Positions 21,096 through 32,478 of a stretch of 64,000 bases of DNA are shown piece by piece. The number at the start of each line of letters is the position of its first letter. Within the stretch, counting starts at the first letter, position 1. The translations under genes were made by a program, and so were the position numbers. The stretch comes from Ligustrum vulgare (taxonomy: Eukaryota > Streptophyta > Magnoliopsida > Lamiales > Oleaceae), in the NCBI GenBank assembly GCA_963555705.1, contig OY743184.1, forward strand, positions 31,258,614 to 31,322,613. Reading direction: 5' to 3'. Under the pieces are notes generated by a model. The model was not told where the DNA came from and made no database searches. It saw only the letters and a list, made by a program, of their open reading frames with translations.

Positions 21096-21527
21096 GAAAC
21101 AGCCTCTAAAGATTTTGATGATCCTAATGAACTCTATAGAAGCAAATGAACTCGAAAAGAAAATTTACTAGGACATGATGATATAGACTCTCAACTTATT
21201 TCTCTATACCTTGTTGAGGGAAACGAAATGAGTGTCATAAGAATAATACTATGCTTTTCAAGCTGAAATCGATCCTAAAACCTATAAAGATGCTATATCA
21301 TCTAGAGATAGTATATTTTGAAAAGATGCTATAAATGATAAGACAAATTCAATAATGCAAAATAATACATGATAACTTTTTGATTTAACATATAGATGTA
21401 AACCTATAGGCTGCAAATGAGTATTTAGAAGGAAATACAATGTAGATTGTACTATCAGTACCTTTAAAGCTCAGTTAAGGGATATCAATAAAAGAAGGGA
21501 ATAGATTAATTTGACACATATGCACCC
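21096..21527 (+). pseudogene. Ty1/copia RT N-terminal relic (copia-4)
   Basis: Pieces of the integrase-RT linker and RT start are readable. SKxTRKENLLGHDD comes first, then SISLYLVEG-like residues. DAINDKTNSIMQNNT corresponds to the WKEAIN...SI..N.TW block of copia RT. CKPIGCK and FRRKYNVDCTISTFKA correspond to the KP.G.KWIF..K block. GIDxFDTYAP follows. Stops are frequent. The relic ends abruptly at about 21527, against a minus-strand gypsy fragment. Confidence 0.8.
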
Positions 21528-24330
21528 TTATGAACCAAATTCTTCATCTTTAAGGTAAAATTTGGCGTCAGCAAAATAAGCTTCTTCTTTCAGGAAGGGA
21601 TTGGTCTCTGCTACCACGCATTTGACTTCTCCATCTCGGTTGTACTTAAAACATTGATGCCAAGTTGAGGATACCACTCCAGTTTCATGCAGCCAAACGT
21701 ATCCAAGAAGCAATTCATAAGATGTTTTGGCATCAATGACATGGAAGAGAGCTAAGGAAACTAGGTCTGCAATTTGTAGCTTCAAGCGTATCATGCCAAT
21801 GGCTCCCTGACCTTTTTGATGGAATCATTGAATCATGGTGTTACTTTTGCACGGATCTCCAACCTTTATTCCAATTTTCTTCATAGTTTTGATTGGCATA
21901 ATGTTCACAGCAGAACTATAATCAATCATTATTCGATGTATTTTGCATTCTCGGATATAATCGCAGACATATAGTGGCATGTTATGCAAACTAGATCCAA
22001 GTTGTAAGTCATCATCATTAAATGTGGTGGCCATACAATCTTGGTAAGTTGCAGAAGTAATTGGTTCCAACATTTTCCCTTGATAAGCTTCTTGATCAAT
22101 CAATGTCGTAATCAAAGTCATCCGATCATCAAAAGGTAGATTTAGAGCCTCGGACAAACTTGTGTTCAAAGAGATATTATTGAGACGTGAGATAACTTTC
22201 CTTGTTTTTGAATTCTCTCTTGCAAAACACTCTTTGATTCACTTTCTCCATCCAGGCCGATGACGTGAGAAGTGAAACATTCTTTGTCAAAGAAACCCAC
22301 CCTGAGGAAAATACTCTCCCAAGGTTATGGGTCTAGGAGCTGAGATAGTTTTCATATCTTCTGTTGATTTTGTGGCTGAACTCATCTTAGCTTTAGACTT
22401 CTTCTTGTTGTTTCTCGGCCTCCTTCTTAGCCTTGACTATTCATCACGTGTGTCAGGACTTGGTAGTTGTTGAGCTTTTCGGTGTCGTCTTTTTACAAGA
22501 GTCCATTCCATACTGTTTTCTTCTGAAGGCATTTCTTCGATAAAGGAAACTTCCATACTCAATGCCCCCAGTGTTGGTCCTGCAAGAGGTATTGAAGATG
22601 GTATTTTACCTATTTTTTTGGACGTCTGATATTTCTCCTTCTTACTTATGAAGGTGGACCAACCATCACCAATCTCATTTTCAGATTCTGAATCAAAATC
22701 CCAAACATCCAAATCATCTGTCATAATTTCATAAAATTTTGGACGATTGGGAGCATGTGGTTTAACCATTTCTGGATAGATGTATGTGGTAGTGACTTCT
22801 CCATCTACCTCGAACTCTACAAGAGTAGCTCCTTCCGGAAGTTGAGGTCCAAACTTTGTTACCCCATGCGGGAACTTGTCCATATCATATGCAATAGGGA
22901 TAAATCCCTCTTTATTTGCAACAAGGATTGAATCGAATGACTTAGAGGAAAGCATTGAGCAAGTAGCATTTGGATTTTCACCAGTTTCAAGTTTGATCTT
23001 ATTTTCTTTGTCCAACCGAACAATAAGATCTTTCAGCACGAAACATCTCTCCACTGGATGACTAATTATTTAGTGGAACTTGTAGTATTTAAGATGACCA
23101 ACTTGACCAGCCTCTTCTAGCCTCTTCAGTGTTGGACGTTCAATTAGTCGCTGCTCAAAGAGTTGATCTAAAATTCCAAAAATTTCAGAGTCTGAGAATG
23201 GATACTTCTTTTCTTCAAGTTCTTTCAAACTCAGAAGACCCTTCTTTTGTGCTTGTGCCTTGTTAGGCTTGAACTCTTGCTTTAGCTTCGAATTTGGATT
23301 TGGATTTGAACTTGATTTTTGAAAAGTGATTTTTACAGGAGCAGTAGATAGGACTAGAGATTCTTTAAACTTACCTGGCTTACTGTCTTTCTTCACTTCT
23401 TTCTCGGGATTTTTTTGTCACGCGAGTCACTTGGCAAGAAACTTCCGTGTCTTGTAATCTGAATTTTTAGATCATGAACACGTGTGGCCAACTCTTCAAA
23501 GTAGTGAATCATTGTATGTGCCAGCATTGTTACACGTTTCATAGAAATAAGCTACATATTGTTTCGGGTTGCCCTTTCCATCAAAATACTGAAATTTCGG
23601 TGGTTGGTAGCCAAGAGGCATTCTCATTTCATTAATTCAACGATTATAAGGTTTGGCATAAACCAATGAAGATTACGGTGAGCTACCGTATTGAGCACTG
23701 ATGGTGTTAGTGATCATATGTTGAAGTTTTTGGACGGACAAAGAGCAAACAGAGAGTTGAGTGGTGTCACGAAATACATTTTGCACAACAGTACAATCAC
23801 GCATATCTTTTTCTGCTAATACTCTTGGATTTCAAGATCTTTAACTTTGGAAGAGCTTGCATTTTCTAGTTTTTCTTTCTTCTAAGGGCTTTGCAACTCC
23901 GGTCGATGCATGAGAGCGACGATTTGTGCATCTTTTCCTCCAAAGATTTTGTCAACTTTTCAATGGAAACTTCCATTTGTTGAACTCGATCATCAGTGTG
24001 TAGTGTCATCTCTGTTACCATCACCGGCTCGATTGATTCTTCAGAAGCAGTATAGTCTCCCCATTTTCGCGAAGAAGTAGCATGAGTCAATCTAGACACA
24101 GATCTGGAGATTGAACCAGAATGAGGACTTTTCGCCTAGTTCTTTTCTGACGAGAGGGAGCCCTGCTTCTTGGAAGTGATTTTCATCTTTCCCTTTTTGG
24201 AGAACTTCCTTAATTGTCTAACCAGTTGAGTTTTCCCGAATTTTGTTTGGGCTCTGAAAAATTCAGCAAGTGTTTCTTCAAGACGGGTCACAGTTTTCGT
24301 CGCTTTTTTGCTTGCCATGTCTGATGTATT
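21528..24330 (-). pseudogene. Ty3/gypsy (Tat/Athila-type) gag-protease relic
   Basis: Reading on the minus strand, gag starts at the ATG near 24318 (MASKKATKTVTRLEETLAEF). A basic and Ser-rich N-terminus follows, then the gag core at about 23460-23640 (GYQPPKFQYFDGKGNPKQYV, CNNAGTYND) with much of the domain deleted. HPVERCFVLKDLI lies near 23050, followed by a gag C-terminal region at 22437-23054. The protease region lies at 21825-22169 (MIDYSSAVNIMPIKTM in place of the usual D-G-S-A site) and 21528-21794 (FHVIDAKTSYELLLG, then WLHETGVVSSTWHQC). Stops and frameshifts separate the blocks. RT, RNase H and integrase are absent; the element is truncated at 21528. Confidence 0.82.
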
Positions 24331-24434
24331 TGTTGAAACATGAACGTTTGCAGAACGGAAGATGAGAGGCAAGAGTGTCCCACCGAGCGTGTCAAGAAAT
24401 TTGTACAACGAACTTCAAAATATTATTAAAAAAT

Positions 24435-25131
24435 ACTGAAATTGTTATAAATTGAGTATTGAGAAATAGAAGTGGACATTGAGAAATAGAAGTGGACAAC
24501 TCTTGTGAATGCAAAATTGTAAAATCCTTTGATTAACGATCTACGTGTTTGAAGACGAGGGGCCACATGGCTTGATTTATGGACTTTTGAATTTGTTGGA
24601 AAACTTGATTTGTTGAGAGTTTGCTTGTTTGGCGCTTGGAACTTGAGACTTGGATTTGAACTTGGGATTTGGACTTGCATTGATTTGAAGAAGCTTTGAT
24701 CATTTTGGAATTGATTAGAACTTTCTTGATTTGAAGAAGAATTTAATCTTCCTGGATTTAGACTTGGCTTGAAGCTTGAGAGAATTTTTGTATTCTTCCC
24801 CTACAATATATATTCTCTTGTTTTTCTTTTCTTTTTTTTTTTCTCCCCTTTTCCCGTGGACCAATGATCCTATTTATGGAGAAAATTTGTAACCACCTCC
24901 ATTATTTAAATAAATAAAATGGTTAGGTTTTTGAAAAGTATGATGGGCCTCATCCATAGACTTCTTTTAGGTAGGCTTTAGTGAACTTTGTTTAATGAAC
25001 TTGATTGGATTAAAACAAAATTAAATTGATCAAATCCAAATAATTTTAATTTTTTTTTTATGTCTACAGACATGTTTTTGAGAAATTAAATATTTATTTT
25101 ATAATCAAATAAAAAATCCTTGGTCGCTACA
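24435..25131 (-). mobile_element. Probable 5' LTR of the truncated gypsy element
   Basis: The right edge reads CCTTGGTCGCTACA, which on the minus strand is TGTAGCGACCAAGG, a typical gypsy LTR start. Between this LTR and gag the minus strand reads TTTCTTGACACGCTCGGTGG, a leader motif seen in Tat-type elements. The inner edge is not certain and no PBS is recognised. A 20-bp unit (TTGAGAAATAGAAGTGGACA) is duplicated at 24459-24498. Confidence 0.5.
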
Positions 25132-25229
25132 TACAGGGAGAAAAAAACTAAGCAAGTGGGCTGCTGGGGTTTCCTATTTTCCTTAAAATACATAACAAAT
25201 GTATGTATAGGAAAAAAAAAGATCCCATC
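25132..25229. other. Spacer before the Athila-like element
   Basis: Ninety-eight bases with no gene. It ends with the TSD copy CCATC (25225-25229). Confidence 0.6.
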
Positions 25230-26892
25230 TGTTGAATGCATTTTATATGCATATTTCATACGTTTATGGTAGTAATTTTTAAGTAATTTGGAGAAATACC
25301 TACTTAATTATGCATATTTATTGATTAAATAGGTTTAACAATCAACATCATGGAGATAACACAAGAAAGAAGCAAAAGAATGCTAAATTGAAGAAATTGA
25401 GGAGAAAATAGCCAAATCTTGCAAGGATTAGAAGTTTGGGGACCGATCTATCACTTCTGGAAAGCTGTGGACTTCTTGTACAATTGATCCAGGGACTAAA
25501 TTGATAGTTCTCAAAAGATGAAGGACCTCAAATGAAATTTTAGAAGGGCTTCTTGAAAGAAATCAGAATATTTGAGGACCAAGCATATCGACATTGAAAG
25601 TTGAAGGACCCCCCCCCCCCCCCCAATTGCAATTTATTAAAGGACTGAGCTGCAAAACCATGCCTTGGTGAACCACGCAATCGCGTGGCTCGAACTAGGT
25701 TGCGCTCGCACTCTGGCCAAAAATCCAACCCGAGACTCATCATGTCAACCACGCGATCACAAGGCCTTTAGGCGCGCGATCGCTCAGTTAAAAATTTGAA
25801 AGATATTCTGGGCCGACCCGATTCGGCCCAAATGCTGTGAACGCGGATCTATGTGAAAATGGGAATTTTTAGAACATTTTTGCTAAGGTTTGGTGATTCC
25901 TCTTCTTCCTTTTTCATCCAAAACCTTGTTCTTTAATTGTTCTTCATTTTTCTTCTCTTTTATCTTGTAATTTCTCTTGTAATTAGTTAGTTTGGTTGAT
26001 GAATATTGATTGAGGGGAGAAATACCTGCACCATTGTGAAGAATATTGATATTTTGAAGCAAAAACCATTGGTGAAGGAAAGTTTTTATCTATAAATCTT
26101 TATATTTCTCTATTTACTTTACTTCGTAGTTGAAATGATGCATTTAATTCTTGAATTTTATTATTATTTCACTATGGGCTAAGTTATTTAGTGTTGGGAT
26201 GATTGATGAAGCTTGACCTAACTTAGTTGATTTTAATGCTTGTATTAAGAATTTAAGCTATTTATTATCTTGTGCATTTATTATTGTATTTATTGACTTG
26301 CATTTATTGTGGCCAAATTTATGCTTGAATTTCATGGGATGTGCAACTATTGAGAAATTGTTGTGTATTCTAGATCAATACAATATTTGCTCTAGGTTCT
26401 TGTTTAGGACAGAGATATACCTAAAACTCTAGATGATCCATTGAGTTATTTTGGCAAAGGTTTAATGCAATTGGTGTGTTTTTTATTGACATAGAGATAT
26501 AGTAGGTTAATTCCACTAATTAGGGTTGATTTCACTCGAGAGAGGTAATTGACTAAGCTTGAAAATTAGGGTCTAACATGATTAGTAAATTACATTTCTA
26601 TTTGCTTTTTGAGAATTCAATTAGGTAATGGTCAAGTGTAATCAAGAATCACAACACTCCTTTATCGTCTTAGTATCATTATTTTCTACTTATTTATTTA
26701 CTATTGTGAATTTGACTTAAATATTAAAACATTTCCAAAACTAAAACTTTATTGTGTGTGTTTCTAGTTTAAATTGATTAAACTAGAGTGTAATTGGAAT
26801 ATACAATCCTTGTGGAATCGATAAATCGGACTCATTTAGTCCACTATCACTTGTATGCGATACGTACACTTGCGGTGTGTTTCTAGCGAACA
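25230..26892 (+). repeat. 5' LTR of element A
   Basis: 1663 bp. It contains a run of about 16 C residues (25609-25624) absent from the 3' LTR, and GCGATCGCGTGG-type GC-rich blocks. No real ORF. Confidence 0.95.
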
Positions 26893-26898
26893 AGTTTT

Positions 26899-26916
26899 TG
26901 GTGCCCTTGCCGGGGA
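26899..26916 (+). other. Primer-binding site of element A
   Basis: TGGTGCCCTTGCCGGGGA matches the Athila-type site TGGCGCCGTTGCCGGGGA at 16 of 18 bases; that site is complementary to tRNA-Asp. Confidence 0.9.
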
Positions 26917-27051
26917 TTTTTTCTATTTGAATTACATTTTAGTTGATGTTGTTTTTGACAATTTGTTTCTTTTATTTCTTGTACAGATTTTCTTTTGTTT
27001 TGTGTAGGAAGCCTTCTAATTTCTCTTGTTGTTCTAGGTTGTCAATTGTGT

Positions 27052-28850
27052 ATGCATCGAAGTAAAAGTCTTGATCTAGTTGAATTAGATCTGGATATCG
27101 AGGGAATTTTTCGATGTAGATTAAGGGAACAACGGGAAGTTAGGAGACAACTTCTTACTGGGATGGAAGGAGAAAGAGTTAACATCGAGCTTAATGCTCC
27201 AGCCGCAATTCCTCCAAAAGGTGGAATCTCACCCGATTTTGATCCTCAAGTGGCTAGAGTTCAAGAGCCCCATGTTAATGAAGAAGACATGCTTTTTGGA
27301 GATTTCATGAATCCCCCTATTGTCGAGAATCAATCAAGCATTTTCTATCCCTCCTACAATCATCCAAGTTTTCAACTTCGGCCAGATGTCATCAATTTAT
27401 TCTCCAACACTATATCATTCTATGGGAGGACTGATGAGAATCCACATGCCCATGTGCCACACGCTTCCTTGAGATTTGTAGCAATTTCAACTATGAGAGG
27501 GTGAATGTGGAAGCAATCCGGATGAGATTATTTGTGCACACTTTGAAGGACAAGGCAAGAGAATTGCTCGACACTTTGCCTCCGGGGAGCATCACTACTT
27601 GGATGGAGTTTTTCCAAAGATCTACCACAAAATTCTTTCCACCTTCTAGAGTTGGTAAACTCAAGCATGATTTTACTACATTTCAACAATTCGAGATGGA
27701 GAGTTTTCATCAAGCTTGGGAGAGGTTCAAAGATATGCTTAGGAAGTGCCCAAATCGTGGGATTACATTGGGGCAACAAGTCAACCACTTCTATGTCGGG
27801 TTAACTCCTCCTTGCCATTCAAATGTGGATTCATCTTCTAATGGGTCTATCAAGACAAAGAGCATTCGAGAGGCTTATGACTTGTTTGAGATCATGAGTG
27901 AACAAAGTGCAATGTGGCCGGATAGAGGTGCACCAAGGAGTTCTAGTGGTGCATGTGGGGGTGATGATTATACACTTGTCTTGTCAAAAATAGATTCTGT
28001 AGCCAAGAAAGTGAAAGGGTTATCTACCTCAACCTCTCGGCCCGTCAACATGGTTCAAGTCCCTCCAGTATGTGAGATATGTGGGGCTAATCATCAAAGT
28101 TCAATGTGTCCATTGGTGGGAAGTGGTTCTTCATCTACCGAGCAAGTTGCTTATGCTCAAAATTTCCAATGCCAAATGTTCAATCCATATGCTCCTACTT
28201 ATAATCCCGATTGGTGGAGTCATCCAAATCTATCTTATGACAACAATCAAAATGTGTTGAATCCAAAGTCACAAGAAAAGAAAGAGGGATGGGAAGAGGC
28301 TATCACCAAGCTAGCAAATCATCAATTGCAATATCAAGAACGCAATGATACTTCTTTGAAAAATTGGAGAAGCAAGTGGGCCAAATAGAAAAACTTCTCT
28401 CGAAAAGGCAATAAGGAGCTTTTCCTAGCAATGCCGAGACAAATCCTAGGGAGAATGTTCAAGCTATTACAATAAGGAGTGGGATACAATTGTCTGAGAT
28501 CACAGCCCCACAACCAAAAACTCAATCAAGTAAGGCTCCCATTGAAGAAAATGAGCCTATTCAAGCACCTGAAAAAGTTGTTGAAATAACCAAGGAGAGT
28601 GAGCCGGAAGCATCTACATCAAAAGCTCCAACACCTATCAAAGCTTACGTGCCTCATATTCCCTTTCCTCAAAGGTTGCAACAGTAAAAGCTTGATAGTC
28701 AATTTGGAAAGTTCTTGGAAGTGTTCAAGAAGCTACACATCAACATTCCTTTTGCCGATGCTTTAGCTCAAATGCCAAGCTATGTCAAGTTCATGAAGGA
28801 TATTGTATCAACAAAAGGAGACTTGAAGAGCATGAGACGGTGATGCTAAC
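27052..28850 (+). pseudogene. Athila-like gag of element A
   Basis: Gag starts at MHRSKSLDLVELDLDIEG (27052). A frameshift near 27490 moves it to the frame 27501-28388, which carries the Retrotrans_gag core (MRLFVHTLKDKARELLDTL, WMEFFQRSTTKFFPPSR, AWERFKDMLRKCPNRG). A zinc-knuckle-like CEICGANHQSSMC follows near 28074. After a stop at 28386 the gag C-terminus continues (VPHIPFPQRLQQ, then LDSQFGKFLEVFKKLHINIP and DALAQMPSYVKFMKDI) to about 28840. There are at least three lesions. Confidence 0.88.
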
Positions 28851-29696
28851 TGATCATTCAAAACAAACTACCTCCAAAAATCAAAGATCCGGTGGTTTTA
28901 CTATTTCATACACTATTGGTGACGTTAATTTTAGTAAAGCTTTATCTGATCTTGGTGCTATCATTAATTTAATGCCTTTATCCATTTTCTAGAAATTGGA
29001 ATTGGGGGAAGCTAAAGCAACCACCGTGTCTCTACAATTGGAGGATAGATCCATCAAATATTCTCGAGGTATCGTTGAGGATGTTCTTGTGAAGGTGGAT
29101 TAATTCATCTTCCCAGCGGATTTCATTATTCTTGACATGGAGGAAGATCATGACATTCCAATCATTTTGGGAAGGCCATTTCTAGCAACCGGGAGAGGGC
29201 TTATTGATGTGCAAGAGGGGAAATTGATTTTGAGGGTGCAAGATGAGCAAGTCACTTTCAATGTGTTGAAGGCCATTAAATATCCCTCGGAGTCCAATTC
29301 ATGTTTTCGGGTGGATGTAATATATCATCTAGTGGTCGGCTCTTTCAATCGTGGGATTTCTAAGGATCCATTGGAGTCTTGCATTGCCCGTTCTTTGACT
29401 ATCGAGGATGATGATCATGAAGTTGAACAAATGGCTCACTACTTGGATGCGTTACCACAATATCAACATAAGAGGACCCCCTACTTTGAGGAGTTGAAAA
29501 AGAGTTCTTCATCGCCAGTACCATCTCTTGAGAAAGCACCTACTCTTGAACAAAAGCCTCTTCTTTCTCATTTGAGGTATGCCTACTTGGGAGAATCCTC
29601 TGCCCTTCCGGTCATTATTTCGAACTTGTTGAATGAAGTGGAGAAAGATAAATTGCTTCGGGTATTGAGGGAGCACAAAGAGGCTATTGGATGGAT
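28851..29696 (+). pseudogene. Protease and RT start of element A
   Basis: The retropepsin-like block reads GGFTISYTIGDVNFSKAL, then the active-site segment SDLGAIINLMPLSIF followed by a stop at about 28990. In this lineage the catalytic triad is D-L-G rather than D-S-G. ILGRPFLATGRGLIDVQEGK marks the protease end (29168-29225). The frame 29137-29733 then runs through the RT upstream block (LLSHLRYAYLGESSALPVII, LLRVLREHKEAIGW) up to the insertion of a solo LTR at 29697. Confidence 0.88.
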
Positions 29697-31158
29697 TGTT
29701 AAGTGCATTTTTATACACTTTCTATACCATTGATTAGCATATTTTGGAATATCTTGAGCAAATATCTACTAATTTATGCATATTTTGTGTTTAAATAGGT
29801 TAATATCCAAGTTTGAGGCCAAAAACCACAAAAGGAGTGTAAATTATGCTGAAATTGGAAGTTTGGGGAACATTTTGTCACTTCCGGGAAGTTTTGGACA
29901 AGCCGCGCAATTAACCGAGGGACCAAATTGCAAGATTTCAAAAGTTGAAGGGCCTAAAGTGCAATTTTAGAAGGACATATTTGAAAGAAATCTGAAAATT
30001 TGGGGACTTAATTGATCATCATTTAAAGATGAAGGACCTCATGGAAATTACAAAACGACTTGGCTGCAAAGACCATGGCTCAGCTCACACGAACGCATGG
30101 TCTGATCCGAGCCGCGCGCGCGAACCAATACTCGAAACAGACCCTGGACCAAACTTGGTCCCGCATTTTTGGGCGTGCGATCACGCGGTGCTACACCGCG
30201 CGATCGCGCAGTTATTTTAAAAAAAAAAAATCCCGGGTCGACCCAATTCGGCCCAGTTTGCTGTGTTACGCGAATTTGTGCATTTTTTAGGATTTGTGGT
30301 TGATTTTTTGATAATATAAATACCTAGAATCCTCATTTTGCTAGGGTATGTAAGTTTTATGCCTCTTTTCCATTTTTTCTTGTGTTTTCTCTCAAACTTT
30401 TCTTAATTAATGCATTAAATATTTTAAGTTTTTGTGTTTTTATTTGCTTTCATTCAATTAAAGCTTAATGTTGTTGAGATTTTCATCATTTTTGTTTTTT
30501 CTAACTTTTCTCCTCAAACTTTCATGTTATTTATGGTTTAATTAAAGCTTTGTGTTGGGTTGTTCATGAAAATAGAACAAGTTATTTTCTTTTATTTTCT
30601 TGTTTTAACACTTTGTTTAGCTTGTTGTTGAAATGATTATGTTAGTGGTTAAATGTTGTGATTTTATTATGAGTTAATTTTTATTATGGGCTAAATAGTA
30701 TTTTGTTGAGATGATTGGTGTTACTTAACTTCACTTAGTTATTTTAAGTTTGTTTATGTATTTTGAGTTATTTACTTTGAAGCGTTTGAATTTATAATTA
30801 TTTTCGTTTAATATTGTGTATTTTGATTTATGTTTATTGTCTTGTATTTCTCTATCTTAAGTAGTTAATTTTATTTACAAAATTGCAAATTAATTAACTG
30901 TTGTTTAAGTAAAATCATGAATCCCAACTTTTTAATATTCCATTTTTTTATTGTTGTTAGAATTTAAAGTTAGTTTGTTTTTGCTTTATTTTTACTAAAA
31001 AATCCAAAAACTTATTTTGGGCCTTTGTTGTTAAAATTAAATTAACTAGAGTGTGTAATTGAGTACACATTCCTTGTGGGATCGACAACCCGACTCAAAA
31101 AGTCCACTTTATTACTTGAACGCGACCCTGTGCTTGCATTACACGATTTTAGCGAACA
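29697..31158 (+). mobile_element. Solo Athila-related LTR inside element A RT
   Basis: 1462 bp from TGTTAAGTGC to TTTTAGCGAACA. It is flanked by TGGAT (29692-29696) and TGGAC (31159-31163), a 5-bp duplication with one mismatch. RT coding resumes at 31159 in phase (W-T-I-S-D-I). It has no PBS or coding sequence. Its GCGATCACGCGG and CGACCCAATTCGGCCC blocks and its end region resemble the LTRs of element A, B and C. Confidence 0.88.
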
Positions 31159-32478
31159 TGGACCATCTCGGATATTCGACCCTTAATTATGCATGCATAA
31201 AATTCTCATGGAAGATAATTTCAAACCTTCGGTGGAGCATCAACATAGGTTGAATCCTAACATAAAGGAAGTGGTGAGAGCTTAACTAGTGAAGTGGCTT
31301 GATGCGGGTATTGTCTATCCAATCTCAGATAGTGCATGGGTAAGCCCGATGCAAGTAGTGCCAAAGAAATGAGGTGTCAGCGTGGTGGAGAATGAAAATA
31401 ATGAGCTTATTCCAACAAGGCCGAAAGCTTAACAACGCTACTAGGAAGGATCATTTTCCCCTTCCATTCATTGATCAAATGCTCGAGCGATTGACGGGTC
31501 ATCTCACTATTGCTTCCTAGATGGGTATTCAAGCTATAATCAAATTTCTATAGCCCCAGAGGATCAAGAGAAGACAACATTCACATGCCCATATGGAACT
31601 TTTTCATATATGAGGATGCCCTTCGGTCTTTGTAATGCTCCCGCCACTTTCCAATGATGCATGATGGCCATCTTCTCTGACATGGTGGAGAAATTTATCG
31701 AGGTATTTATGGATGACTTCTCGGTTTTTGGTACTTCATTTGATGATTGTTTGAATAATTTGAAAAATGTGCTAAAAAGATGTGAGGAAACCAATTTAAT
31801 GTTAAATTGGGAAAAATGTCTTTTCATGGTGCAAGAGGGATAGTTCTTGGACACCAGATTTCAAGCAAGAGGATTGAGATCGATAAGGCAAAAATTCAAG
31901 TTATTGAAAAAATACCTCCCCAAACCTCGGTGAAGGGCATAAGAAGTTTCTTAGGGCATGCGGGATTTTATAGGAGGTTCATCAAGGACTTCTCAAAAAT
32001 CACAAAGCCACTTTGTTCATTGCTTGAGAAGAGTGCCACATTTGATTTCTCTAAAGAGTGTCTCCAAAATTTTAACACTCTTAAAGAGAAACTCATCACT
32101 GCACCTATTATTGTGGCTCCGAATTGGAGTTTTCCCTTTGAGCTTATGTGTGATGCAAGTGACTATGCTGTGGGGGCAATTTTGGGGCAAAGAATGGACA
32201 AAATCTTGCATGTCATCTATTATGTTAGTAGAACATTGACTGATGCTCAATTGTATTATGCTATTACCGAGAAGAAAATGCTAGCGGTGGTCTTTGCCTT
32301 TGATAAGTTTCGGTCATATCTTATTGGCTCCAAGGTGATTTTGTATACCGACCACTCGGCCCTCAAGTATTTTTTGGCAAAGAAAGATGCCAAGCCGCTG
32401 TTAATCAGATGGGTTCTTCTTCTCCAAGAGTTTGACTTGGAGATTCGTGACAAGAAGGGTATCCGATCACTTGTCTAG
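31159..32478 (+). pseudogene. RT and RNase H of element A
   Basis: RT blocks include LDAGIVYPISDSAWVSP, PLPFIDQMLERL, GYSSYNQ-like and FTCPYGTFSYMRMPFGLCNA. The catalytic motif is FMDDFSVFG near 31708. The expected TGWRVCMDYR segment is missing after IPTR near 31420, so a short deletion removed part of the palm. RNase H lies in 31807-32478: [19 protein letters not shown], then [16 protein letters not shown] (first Asp), [13 protein letters not shown] (Glu) and [10 protein letters not shown] (Asp). There are stops and frameshifts before 31660. Confidence 0.9.

Noticed and set aside
26995..27051. Upstream in-frame ATG for element A gag
   Set aside because: The first 19 residues are hydrophobic leader translation; MHRSKSLDL at 27052 fits the usual Athila gag start.
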